Under the pieces are notes generated by a model. It was given only the letters and a program-made list of their open reading frames with translations. It had not been told where the DNA came from and made no database searches. Shown here one piece after another: positions 33,601-35,049 of a stretch of 35,049 nt of DNA. Numbering within the stretch: position 1 is the first letter of the stretch; every line of letters starts with the position of its first letter. The DNA comes from Methylococcales bacterium (GTDB lineage Bacteria; Pseudomonadota; Gammaproteobacteria; Methylococcales; Methylomonadaceae). The DNA lies in the NCBI GenBank assembly GCA_028713145.1, contig JAQTOT010000003.1:1-35049 (forward strand), given 5' to 3'. The translations under genes and the position numbers were made by a program.

Positions 33601-35049
33601 ATCGGCTTTTAAACTAAACCATTGACGTTTTGGATTTGCCGCATCGGTAACTAAAGCGAGCGCAAGCGAGGTATCTTTAATTGAAAAACCGAGTTGATCC
33701 GAGCTGCCATAACCAATACCCGCAAAGGCATCAACGTGAGACATGCCAAAACCTAAAACGTCAGCATTCATGGTATTGCCATTGCCTAAGGTCATTTTTG
33801 TGCTGGATTTTTCAAAGGCAAAACCGCCATTTACGCGCACAAAATTGAAAGCGTTGAAATTCACATCACCCGACACTTTGAGCGTATCGCCTTGCATATC
33901 AAGCGTGACAGTTTTATCCGCCGCGACGGCAATATCAATTTGTGATGTTGAAAAATCAATCGTTGTGGCATCGCTAGCTTGCCGATTGATAACTAAAACA
34001 GCTTTGCTAATTCCCGCTTCAAAATCATCGATGTTTTCGAGTAATTTACCTGAACCCACATTGCCTTTTGCAGCAACCCATGTTCGTTTTGTTTTTGCGT
34101 CGTTGAAAATCCCTAACGCTAAATTGACATTTTTAAGTTCTAAACCTACGTCGTCGCTCGTTTCAGTTGTACCTTGGTCATAACCAACAAACGCATTTAC
34201 GTTGCTCATGCCGATGCTGAGCATATCAGTAGTGACCTTTGAACCCGTTGAAAGCGTGATATTTTTGGTCGATTTCTCAACAGCGAAACTGCCGCTAACT
34301 TTGGTGAAGCCAAACAAATTAAGGTCAATATTTCCAGCGATTTGTAATTTTTCGCCTGCCATATTCAGCGTCACGGTTTTGTCGCCGCCAACTAAGACAT
34401 TGAGTTTGTTTTTTGAGAAATCAATCGTTGTTGAATCGCTCGCTTTTTGATTTATGAGTAAAGAGGCTTTGCTTACGCTCGCTTCAAAATTATCCATTGC
34501 AGGCAACGCAAATTCGCCTTTGCCAACGCTCGCTTGCGCTGCAATCCAGCGACGATTTGCGCCACCTTTTTGTTCATTGAAAATCGCTAACGCTAAATTC
34601 ACATCGGTTAAGGCTAAACCAATATCATCACTCGTTTCGGGCGTGCCTTGGTCATAACCGACGAGCGCATTTACGCCACTCATGCCAATGGTAAGTAAAT
34701 CGGTTTGTGCCGTGTTGCCTGTTGAAAGTGTGACTTGTTGCGTGCCTTTCCCAACGGCAAAACCACCACTGATTTTTACTAAGCCAAATAAATTTAAATT
34801 GATGTCACCACCAACTTGTAAGCGTTCACCGCTCATATCAAAGGTAACGGTTTTATCGGTGCCAACTAATACGTCGAGTGTGTTTTTGGAGAAATCGATG
34901 GTTGTCGCGTCGCTCGCTTTTTTGTTAATTAAAATTGAGGCTTTGCTAACGCTTGCTTCAAAATTATCAATTGGAGGCAGTGCAAATTCACCTTTGCCAA
35001 CCGTCGCTTGCGCGGCAATCCAAGAACGTGAGCCTTTTTGCTCGTTGAA
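9682..35049 (-). CDS. Giant multi-repeat surface/secreted protein (RTX- and haemagglutinin-like), C-terminal at least 8455 codons; N-terminus beyond the right window edge
   Basis: A single uninterrupted minus-strand frame. The ORF-track start at 34836 (MSGERLQVGG) is an internal Met: the frame continues open to 35049 (FNEQKGSRSWIAAQATVGKGEFALPPIDNFEASVSKASILINKKASDATTIDFSKNTLDVLVGTDKTVTFDMSGERL), matching the downstream repeat copies. The stop is at 9682-9684 (...DIFYFWTENVRL*). Confidence 0.95.
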   Translation of the reverse strand, partial: FNEQKGSRSWIAAQATVGKGEFALPPIDNFEASVSKASILINKKASDATTIDFSKNTLDVLVGTDKTVTFDMSGERLQVGGDINLNLFGLVKISGGFAVGKGTQQVTLSTGNTAQTDLLTIGMSGVNALVGYDQGTPETSDDIGLALTDVNLALAIFNEQKGGANRRWIAAQASVGKGEFALPAMDNFEASVSKASLLINQKASDSTTIDFSKNKLNVLVGGDKTVTLNMAGEKLQIAGNIDLNLFGFTKVSGSFAVEKSTKNITLSTGSKVTTDMLSIGMSNVNAFVGYDQGTTETSDDVGLELKNVNLALGIFNDAKTKRTWVAAKGNVGSGKLLENIDDFEAGISKAVLVINRQASDATTIDFSTSQIDIAVAADKTVTLDMQGDTLKVSGDVNFNAFNFVRVNGGFAFEKSSTKMTLGNGNTMNADVLGFGMSHVDAFAGIGYGSSDQLGFSIKDTSLALALVTDAANPKRQWFSLKADSQSVSFDGVEGITASAKAMHIALNMAASDKSSIDYSKNNFNIGGSDSIVLDLAPNAFEVAGNLKFNLFDFVKLEGDFGFKKTEKQVTLSDGSKADVNVMAMSAFNINAFAGFGASSDNKVGFELANVDLALAFMSDKTDVSRKWTTLSATVGSAGFVGSDDVFVGGKDLKIEINKESRDGLVVDYKKQNLVIDSNTSDKTVTFNMDGAEGSFISFDGVMQFKAFDFIDFSAQISFKLATKTLVLDSGADVMVTTLGFNKHGMSLFAGISGLGFDLQDVDLNVALVSNGTDFWVSLDASANKVAFEGIDGMTVKTEKVRLQMNTASNGAAIDYSAKGLTIAKGTADQFTFNEMKGEVFNVSGFLDVNLFDFVSLKGDFAFQKTRKQVFLSDGSNVAANVIMFGGVGVDAFAGIKSVGFNLKNVDFGFAFIKEIGNPAHQWTTLKSKIGQAGFSGIDGLDISAVDLNLNLNMGFKDLTIDYFKTKFDITLPDVPETTLPKVTLPSIDLPSMKLPSLDLPALDLSGMKLPDFEMPSIDLPSIDLPVIALPAIDLSKIKLPSLKLPTIDLPEINLPPLDLSGIDFGKIDLKAVKLPAIKLPSVKLPAIKLGDLSLDLPSIDLPDIVLPTVDLSGIDLSKLNLKAIQLPSIKLPSIALPELDLSGIDLGKLNLKAIKLPSVSLPTITLPTFDIPELGLKDITLPSLALPTITLPTIDLSGIKLPKFDLPSIQLPSLDLSGIDLGKVDLKAVKLPSLKLPSIQLGWLDLSSFGLSSVELPSIDLPEIDLPTLDLSILNSLSLGSFSLNLSGIKLPSISLPSIDLPSLDLSKINLGSLDLKAVKLPSIDLPSISMPSIDFPAFDLSALKMPSIDLPSVKLPDIDLSGIDFGSVDLSAVKLPSLKLPSISLPELGLTIDLPSIDLPTLNLSALKIPGLDLKGLKLPNIKLPTIKLPSLDLSGLDFSKIDLKAVKLPSIDLPSMKLPSIDLSEIALPKLSLPNLDLPKLDVNLPSMPTNFISLDGMFDLDIFGFYKKKDLFSFTQKFDTVTLAKGNETKQAQVGVLSLSKQNLSVFAGLNGGTENAIGVNLEDVDFGLGVFVDMLKPSNVWVTLQANAGAAEFLGSDLFKFSLHDVSVNVNTENSEGWVIDYKANPFTIPGGLGVPAKGGLLDSLTTKNEDFTFNNDGKRGQIFEISVGLADIEVADFMFLHGSFAFSMGTGQEIEASMGAVTTLAEQAVGLAGGEKIIEIAKMLGVSTTLKHKVSTMSIAGANLFGFAGVGGNYKPDSNKDGVIDAKDTINKGAIGLAIEDVDFAVMIMTPSQKTSGDVIGDTVNKALNAVGLKYVAVKADVKKASLVGLDGIDIKMKAEDVAIRINTSDIGILPGPLKAATLLLEMPHVDFIKTYGAKGLDVGAGGANVINMDFSDEIIQAKVGYAEMNIAGLVQLSASAAFTKRGSEEVTLTDGSKHKVTSLALGISNANAFVGVGGYFHDSNGDGRINEQDSVNTSAVGIAVKDLDLGAVFMTEINLDPSKIAVYTAIKASINTAGLVGVPAVTLDAKDLNLDLNLSSKITTVVDFSKSTYNAGTKENPVMKAGYAVETGDATNPIVLDYKNILIAVSGEATIEITGVAKLEGVFDFTVDDKGLTVFADATATLGGGIFSSHAVGLLAIRAGGIAMTAKLDSGLDLGSLLEVKVEFGLTINTLGVDFVYKVPEKFLDKLNYKTITISAIPPGMTKPTDFYVSLYGKGKINILGGQVLALNGEFSVLFSNEGAELVVAAQLQSPILNSISVVGTLGITTGGVYGSLSVGKADNSEKLMSTAAYAIRGSFLLQFNTTSSVQQVAAFDVNDSNGDGSKVDLIRVDLAAQTFKIAGAAIIYQPLVEDLFSLKGNIELVISNEGLEASVDMSLSLIGFGEVASAKGQLAILNTNEGAVFALNLAFNVNFGIDVIGIRAGASLQINTSSSHSYAGVAAGVNFKLDLDGKLKILAFDVEFKGGISLINSVLELRIDKASLNFFNVLNVDISGYIRSDGNFSLTGKAELNIDMGILVLNAGFEMTISNTLLAAKVWGSLDVHLDLGFFEINTTLAGFTAEIRLTAASAYLQASVTVAGISVSGSYAWSWGAPPVIATQVGDVLYLNMGERGTKYRGDLYKDIIHETYNITEDTSGVLSVESLGVNQKYSGVKRIVADGGSGNDKIYLDKNVTQELDFKGGDGNDVFIIGNAASGSIIHAGGGNDQLIGGFGNGIYFYGDDGDDKFIGGDGDEIIDMGAGNNNILAGGGNDTIRVDAGINTIDGGAGNDTILSGLSGFLKITGKGGIDTLIIDPLDSTGSNLTLGERSLNVKGGALIVEFDNTLEDIRVTDKAKRTQLLGKGQTWGATGLTLDAAGVADVKNAIFTMPQGHLNIAAKGIDGALNTEVERLTVVNTGVADLADIVVVEKDSLTVLNGNRANGGLFTFVGKIDIQLKASEALFTVESGVLSNEVSAKPITIIADDVDFASGENTVIGSGVLTLKSMTKTQNYRIGSAAQSTFGRDYSIQGNTGNLELSMRDLAALKTGFKEINIGHNSAGVVMMIGDVEDKAVGSFNFNAKLNDDANFYAQYFSVMGDFQSSKTATFSGRLMSVARQNHNAPMGSPDSGLTANKLKIDLEEQLVVSGWMIGEDALDISVTKTNGENTLVGNGKDFMSLRTDQGSTIYTKNAAAKLNINTSAGIFAAGAIFARNQNAAISLKAGTGLTLLEGGSVEVFDDNATITMNAADYLHLNSGSAVVAGAKFVYESNGVTAKAVQTGKNTKLIIDATGELLLAGSVTAAGGMEIKGGGSKDDAKTAEYFDSLSGTVITRVTNFDGTYFSNLNSGKLNDALKQVFVDNQIVLGSNVSVVSSAQFIPFYQLSPEVSQKIASDLGYKTFANGGYFNASITGENRFVAEIKIDTSSDAQKAATAQRLGYVKNPDVVFFNANASADKRLMTSFKQGESADYSNALIDWTGTNAPAASATFDSLSVEQKAVVAKNLGYVFDDATGKYLNFNAPAGKKLVDNFKQGDVFDYNNADIYWGTAAPSKDASFASLTPEQQKIVARALGYNVYDVKEDGVSFYKASAPVGKQLVFGFNDANTLSFDALNLGGVRAPDKPALLDKDGKEIPSTVKPKTFEELNPDQRLVVAEKLGYAQVKESLFYNPDAPASKPQLVASLEIGRDYKFEDINWGEKTTPPKDAKFAQLTSEQQQKVLDKLGYRQYNGVSYFKADATATKQRVITFVEGTDYKNKDITWSAIPAPQYELKVTEVNLDNTVTPEQFAVQKQAASDAITKITPEQIKEAVKNGTLQTLIPKGAELKGFKDLNSGVQQQALTQLGYTAYSSTTYFKAGAGDKEIRNTFVQGVDYQASAVPSKSNRWVVSDGTQTYVLFAYDKENDGVFDEIQLQAQHKLLGQRGFGFLLTGTLTTLQDNVNLVVANERDAIVRGNINLLGKSSDLTIQSNKWVYWEGTANVTGDISLLGGVTLDGSNLNGANKDGTSVFLHDTATLNTKETGSTITLSGAKAVGVLGRVVAGGEIGASGVTFASGGDSQIFVNAGEQIFVDNALIASKSVNLKTTQAVGAGKLSVKVTTIGGLTAAGITSNNSGGKVTLDAVGDVQIAGMVLAGGTMRQTFDAQGILTSQTINWSGENSSVIFKSGGQLYMGGTAITKEGKSVEIGAMVKANQLIDLSGGLHSSDLVGLKLLGGTYLSTKNANGVINLYAKDDAEVNGLVVAGGEILDRYDEKGKYVGSYVKQADGDSKISILSGRQIRLGRDLQAGAEITVRGGKVTGAVNTTENPWADQAIVLGGNAHLKTWRDNSVINVSAEGNLSVLAPAYTQELLASDFPQFADGHLTQDVTLLLEINLGEKVVEGNVVISAASTTDNKGIGYLMDDINAALKATVFNITSGTGVGTTYQMPTLQDVTARLVDGRFIFTSQGLQFTLKQTSSNANLLGFTQLASSNAKSARYAAIDASARGSVVNLGDQNKSGQITLKNWVKGYSAVNLYSSISNDGKQNLDFGKTGIIETLSGDIVLNPADDAKLEGDLIANGFDASVIINVKDKIDLSGNISAQKNILIQPVAGAIEKTDATSIYTHNTANFYTHGGTITIAGKNDVVIDSVIGINTLDASEVTNVTGIYLSSETGKLTLTKESGRVVSDNELILKGKTIDFAGVIRSTANTDALSDNEIVFDAKNALLMHGDLQVAGSMLLKSGGNIDIYNANLLVTNPAQHLTVNATGNVNIGSVNPVAGVVETKAAILEADALIEMNIGGDLNLAADAGLYSAGANSQIKISTGNANIVAGVFAGAHYDLANQTVVSTPNSTATLEINATKAVVLGGTKVDVATAGNPLIDAAGTLLAPASITITAGENTDGLAFSQSASSLVRVANQNGTISLNAKGDVQTHGTIDALGTGADISLISDGQIFVNGLVRAADKLVVDGGRDTSNVGVALSAIGRLDVLENGTIQIFADDNIVLDGVVGERLETDNTKAKALEISIDSTYGDVVVLGLVDAKNSVAIDAKNISLMADSRVYALNPDSAVRLNATNSIYVASRRDSQKINFPPASVATDVAGALEALIRADKLAHLTAQSVVIEGVITTDSTTNGRILINAGKDVWVGKKSDDPTAPLEGGILQSPHIIDIRSGIDMNLTMSEREGVITQDSLNSGSVNIVGQGVLQGIANANGVIIDEADDINILAGGAVTVDADAKVAQPRVVQIPVISTIPVTYQVVTGYVDVVAGYMQVPVVSWEQTTITEQKGTELVPVGKYHFEMDTTLEQIGYYNPNAPADKKFREFLIEGVDYLNTSVSSGSTPVSTTPINASALVAGQTYQIDSAGVTNFASIGAANNNVSTQFTATGSGVGIGTGTAKATTTTNATNFVVGNTYEIATGGSTNFMSLGSADNAIGSVFTANGNGANNGTGTATLVTTFPATGIQSGHTYTIETVDNFVSLGAPSNAVGTVFVANSIGTQIGTGQAVEVIPAMNIVSGKIYKVESSDASSYFYNATPANSFGASSNAIGTIFTASQSGTGLVSTSGTGSVSELTPASTTTAATAIVAGKMYRIDTAGNSTFTSFGASSNAVGTMFTATATGSGTGVLTELTSTTPIIGSGSFVVGKSYKITTADNGTDFSKAGAVANYKVGTTFTSNGTTLTGNGTVSETGAVYSAGGFISGQKYRIESLGTDFTTLGAANNSIGTTFTATKAGTGTGTGSAFHIAKAGQFESGKTYVIQSQGTSTDFTKIGASSNAFGTIFVATGAGTGVGTATLYSPAASGTIPGVDWNKAGNEALPNQQATAVSDDYKVIADTAGLDRYKTFTELNDAQKQAVLNATGYMKLYAFKYSNVQLLRTLNGNTTTTAISATNVDANGNLLASPVATTNELAPVWMRQSNPALVVYNIPVAGWHDKYIQMPKDAYQDISKIVSQNLPRYLVADDGYTSDTATDTAVNVANWSANGTNTNNWVAGSWSLSTPKQPNEPASTSPKGELVGRYKDDGDVKYTQVNSNFVSTDQNQTNAPYGAGIDNTWSWANSDVGSGLNKFTFGKNANSPHGLVDDGAANWDVSYKGATGNRIFELSPTTDGTNTDILRDPNWVWEKTTTLQNAAADYQNGRYTNLINAFDTYVDVLKTTGDTASLTELLNTPRSDIAATFKYWESWVEDSGHQADDNIMGSGSHSNGWDEKNWTAPTTADDALHRWTTSDSNGASQTRGWGGWTAETKDEWQVYQHAWTDWWYYVEWYIRGRNEISNEPIYQDKNDYDYTWTSKWHPIYDQRISLDYKLTTNSQQEYDYRPIYGTSTVSVPVVKYENFTLWKKEATVGTETRLETTTTFVNGSISSSDIETDSLSATNITIHAGKNIDVTGKMSASQNLTLNSAATLNLGVDKTAKSNLAAVTIALDAVNVNVTEGMNVAATNKIDVHGAKDVKLDGALTAQTTFTTLAGRNITVTGDISAVNTITLNAGDLTQATNQSGNVSITGKTLTLDDATTKIKAATLNVTDSTGDIVISAGDFGGSILLSQAQITAPDSVNLKALSGKITQNQDDLAGEITTGVPTSQRLMTGLITTQNLTAQADRGLALNTSMTLLNAQVDSAGDITIVNNKDLTIEKLIAKDGAINVKAFGSVTVANLGIEAQGGTDRNDITIETVKKDAATPVNLTFNKILTNDRGDITLNIQGSITGATGHLLTADVLDVSVADAITLNTSVAKLKLQTTKNGSAAITQSAKDLILERVYINDGSLSVVAGGKVELADVGSQSNRDENDISIDAAGDIAIRYVNAGIYLATGFDVLPTTITGTAIPTKVSSAGDVSLKSGGKIYESFIDSTPDVIADVLTLDAATGIVNLQVAINELNAQSTAGDIKVSDVEGNSELYQGMLVSRAIAATTGTSVTLIADNSLNVGRYADVATSLTAINGNVTAGTIRLVSNNESVTVAKPSTGEALNYTSGIAFNAKKVVDLYKVFLNDATNAAPDLIEYRAGDDFYFRNNGTPSNKLPNDLTSKTIIIDTGALISIDGTLTASKKLELVSGTNVIVTGNIVAGASATQAGKIDEIIIKATGVNPQVMATIMNPVEVAAGATPIVQTQTARGNITIRTTGIAANNFEIRALNDIFVGLKSDFDLTGFVGGLQNFDPAQNVTLHIGQTFDSNGILTDVMDKKLTVRGGIVAAKDKLDLKAQSIDTDKSSVFIGTDLDVKTSGSILLNTLVKNVDATSTSSGSITINEADDVNLNNVYANNGNIEISAGGVMNAYLVQGITDAAGNNISLSAAKNLYVDYVEAGVDQGAQKAFSNVTLDSAGTILETRAGDTTTNPIDTTTRTSDVGTDVFGYIVTFKGNVSAKRIAVASDVGLDATDVEYRYTAPEGTGYLTGATTVTTQTFINNQTPTANYVLVVPNGGTAPAALTAAGTLNIVSLPTYSTDASLTATTGDLVVVSPITAAGQTVTLTAGGNITLGDTVTAQTLNITAGTGANQDLAINTNVSNLAVNMSGAGNLVVQQKTGNLSVSSLSMNGGDVTFVLDSGSITFGTILGTAGNITITTKSGSITFPASALFKASDVTLSATGAVTGTLEADSLDLTAGGVVDLNIIADSANPTKEVVINAIQNNPAFNFSIDAARGVVLDASLTTSGTSTIDLKTTAGALTVNQSLTSATGAINLNAVGGMTLSSETTIKSDSGNVTLTSSAGTITMSDETVVNAGSGLITLDAQSTITLGKLKTTNANPFEITSNAGAVLDGGDSPVDIYAPNAKVVIRSVGGVGNGSAGGAIEILVKELDVINTGGGDIALEHIDDATNSSGVLLDEVHGLTIRRIENLGATAGAITVRTTDDAITLDGNIISGSTDATKKVILYAGDAISGVTSTATKVDLIGGIQTAGAGVEITADDGDITFTNYNMTNPDTLTRVASLTKGIEVLGTGDIKITAIQGSIINDKNLSVVEALLPASAGSMTIAGQTLAWQSSLLLPATNLSGYASDNPDLDWAIANTKFVVDAATQQMKLANLTDDEISQHGLKNGEIIGWKVAGTSTWKAFNPHIDWALQNKKFTIDTATGGLTFGNLADYERLLNQVYNGQEIRVDNGVEIRKPEGSFIQTTGGGLELVAKNTIGQPVAGFKYSPLSLFIDAKTLLVTSTERETSSIISVGAVEVKGNTKAGSAAGSTDILTLNTAANESQKVTNPIDAAGEDIKLIGDTVIIDQDIRSAGATITLHPTDNRPIVIGGNVQNINGEYTIDTAEFAHIKDGFEQIIIGSDIGANNISITSDINFKDSLTINAPALGGEIRIDGNLVGEKGADFVINGSGHTTHLNANVSSKSNVSINDSLQISGNRKISAQGDLILGGKSAHFLEGDNQVGDDSLTLKATGDVTINAQIGSSDALEKLSITKAKNVTFNENVAVNGNLTINASGNVAFNSSLDVSGKITIRGAEKVTLGEKVIETDGKTLTLMRSTDVVKSLENTISYYDQADNDIFYFWTENVRL
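9690..10350 (-). repeat. 'INGSGHTT' module at the C-terminus of the upstream giant
   Basis: GGEIRIDGNLVGEKGADFVINGSGHTTHLNANVSSKSNVSINDSLQISGNRKISAQGDLILGGKSAHFLEGDNQVGDDSLTLKATGDVTINAQIGSSDALEKLSITKAKNVTF..., ending in GKTLTLMRSTDVVKS before the stop. Confidence 0.85.
10400..16080 (-). repeat. Filamentous-haemagglutinin-like beta-helix repeat region
   Basis: Dense short beta-strand repeats such as ITIHAGKNIDVTGKMSASQNLTLNSAATLNLG, VNVTEGMNVAATNKIDVHGAKDVKLDGALTAQ and GDITLNIQGSITGATGHLLTADVLDVSVADAITLNTSV. Confidence 0.75.
16125..17445 (-). other. Trp/Tyr-rich non-repetitive segment within the giant protein
   Basis: VWMRQSNPALVVYNIPVAGWHDKYIQ...NTWSWANSDVGSG...DPNWVWEK...YWESWVEDSGHQ...RGWGGWTAETKDEWQVYQHAWTDWWYYVEWYIRGRNE...YTWTSKWHPIYDQR...NFTLWKKE. 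About 25 Trp in ~440 aa by eye; Trp is rare elsewhere in the protein. Confidence 0.8.
17765..19125 (-). repeat. Eight ~45-55-aa tandem repeats, consensus VxGxxYxIxSxGxTDFxxxGAxSNxVGTxFTATGxGTGTGTA
   Basis: Copies read directly: LVAGQTYQIDSAGVTNFASIGAANNNVSTQFTATGSGVGIGTGTA; FVVGNTYEIATGGSTNFMSLGSADNAIGSVFTANGNGANNGTGTA; IQSGHTYTIETVDNFVSLGAPSNAVGTVFVANSIGTQIGTGQA; IVSGKIYKVESSDAS...FGASSNAIGTIFTASQSGTG; IVAGKMYRIDTAGNSTFTSFGASSNAVGTMFTATATGSGTG; FVVGKSYKITTADNGTDFSKAGAVANYKVGTTFTSNG; FISGQKYRIESLGTDFTTLGAANNSIGTTFTATKAGTGTGTGSA; FESGKTYVIQSQGTSTDFTKIGASSNAFGTIFVATGAGTGVGTA. Confidence 0.92.
19480..23330 (-). repeat. Filamentous-haemagglutinin-like beta-helix repeat region
   Basis: GNLSVLAPAYTQE, LVVDGGRDTSNVGVALSAIGRLDVLENGTIQIFADDNIVLDGVVG, IRLGRDLQAGAEITVRGGKVTGAV, VFLHDTATLNTKETGSTITLSGAKAVGVLGRVVAGGEI. 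Confidence 0.75.
23455..24965 (-). repeat. Seven 'LGY' repeats of ~55-75 aa, consensus FxxLxxEQQxxVxxxLGYxxYxxxxYFxAxAxxxKxxVxxFxxGxDYxxxDIxWG
   Basis: LSPEVSQKIASDLGYKTFANGGYFNAS; SDAQKAATAQRLGYVKNPDVVFFNANASADKRLMTSFKQGESADYSNALIDW; FDSLSVEQKAVVAKNLGYVFDDATGKYLNFNAPAGKKLVDNFKQGDVFDYNNADIYW; FASLTPEQQKIVARALGYNVYDVKEDGVSFYKASAPVGKQLVFGF; FEELNPDQRLVVAEKLGYAQVKESLFYNPDAPASKPQLVASLEIGRDYKFEDINWG; FAQLTSEQQQKVLDKLGYRQYNGVSYFKADATATKQRVITFVEGTDYKNKDITW; FKDLNSGVQQQALTQLGYTAYSSTTYFKAGAGDKEIRNTFVQGVDYQ. Confidence 0.9.
26690..27055 (-). repeat. RTX-like (haemolysin-type) Ca-binding nonapeptide repeats
   Basis: GGSGNDKIYLD...FKGGDGNDVFIIGNAASGSIIHAGGGNDQLIGGFGNGIYFYGDDGDDKFIGGDGDEIIDMGAGNNNILAGGGNDTIRVDAGINTIDGGAGNDTILSG fits GGxGxDxUx. 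Confidence 0.93.
27200..28780 (-). other. Long amphipathic beta-strand-rich region, alternating polar/hydrophobic
   Basis: SLTGKAELNIDMGILVLNAGFEMTISNTLLAAKVWGSLDVHLDLGFFEINTTLAGFTAEIRLTAASAYLQASVTVAGISVSGSYAWSWG; LNGEFSVLFSNEGAELVVAAQLQSPILNSISVVGTLGITTGGVYGSLSVGK. Confidence 0.5.
28780..30575 (-). repeat. Later, diverged copies of the ~150-170-aa repeat, some carrying EF-hand/dockerin-like Ca-binding loops
   Basis: FISLDGMFDLDIFGFYKKKDLFSFTQKFDTVTLAKGNETKQAQVGVLSLSKQNLSVFAGLNGG...VIDYKANPFTIPGG. Two later copies contain DSNKDGVIDAKD (~29731-29775) and DSNGDGRINEQD (~29113-29155). Confidence 0.8.
30575..32150 (-). repeat. Low-complexity array of 5-residue (15-nt) repeats, consensus L-P-S-[ILV]-[DK]
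   Basis: PSIDLPSMKLPSLDLPALDLSGMKLPDFEMPSIDLPSIDLPVIALPAIDLSKIKLPSLKLPTIDLPEINLPPLDLSGIDFGKIDLKAVKLPAIKLPSVK... through ...LPKLSLPNLDLPKLDVNLPSMP; ~525 aa with period 5. Confidence 0.95.
32150..35049 (-). repeat. Tandem ~150-170-aa repeats (about 6-7 copies, including one cut by the window edge)
   Basis: Unit pattern: WxAxxAxVGxGxFxxxDxFxASVSKAxLxINxxASDxTTIDFSKNxLxVxxxxDKTVTLxMxGExLxVxGxIxxNLFxFVKxxGxFAFxKxxKxVTLSxGxxxxxDxLxxGMSxVNAFVGxxxxxxxSDDVGLxLxNVNLALAI. Copies nearest the right edge are the most similar. Confidence 0.9.

Noticed and set aside
34836-34836. ATG at 34836 as the real start of the giant gene
   Set aside because: The frame continues upstream to the window edge with repeat sequence homologous to the following units, so this Met is internal.
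1-35049. tRNA, rRNA, transposase/IS elements, prophage or CRISPR loci
   Set aside because: No supporting sequence seen; nearly every base is accounted for by the four minus-strand coding sequences.

Overview
The window is almost entirely coding, all on the minus strand. It holds four genes packed head-to-tail with almost no intergenic DNA, in transcription order from right to left. (1) The C-terminal part (at least 8,455 codons, still open at the right edge) of a giant, multi-repeat, apparently cysteine-free protein, 9682..>35049. (2) A 191-aa left-handed beta-helix (hexapeptide-repeat) acyltransferase-like protein, 9104..9679. (3) A 537/538-aa TPR plus SPINDLY/OGT-type (GT41-like) glycosyltransferase, 7498..9111/9114. 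(4) The N-terminal about 2,490 codons of a second giant protein, <1..7471. It starts with a LEPR-XLL-like N-terminal motif (MKKSHLSRSNRKKLFAVETLEQRILLSADPV), and the supplied ORF track misses it because it runs off the left edge.

The giant proteins are modular. They contain filamentous-haemagglutinin-like beta-helix repeats, a ~217-aa tandem repeat in the downstream giant, and a ~150-170-aa repeat whose acidic loop becomes an EF-hand/dockerin-like Ca-binding loop in later copies. They also contain a ~525-aa array of LPSID-type 5-residue repeats inserted inside one of those units, an internal RTX-like block, seven LGY repeats, eight 'FTATGxGTGTGTA' repeats, and a Trp-rich non-repetitive island.

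The best candidate for an undescribed system is a sugar-modification cassette (GT41-like transferase plus acyltransferase) sandwiched between, and apparently translationally coupled to, two giant adhesin-like proteins. This resembles HmwC-type dedicated adhesin glycosylation. All functional statements are inferences from sequence; no database search was run.
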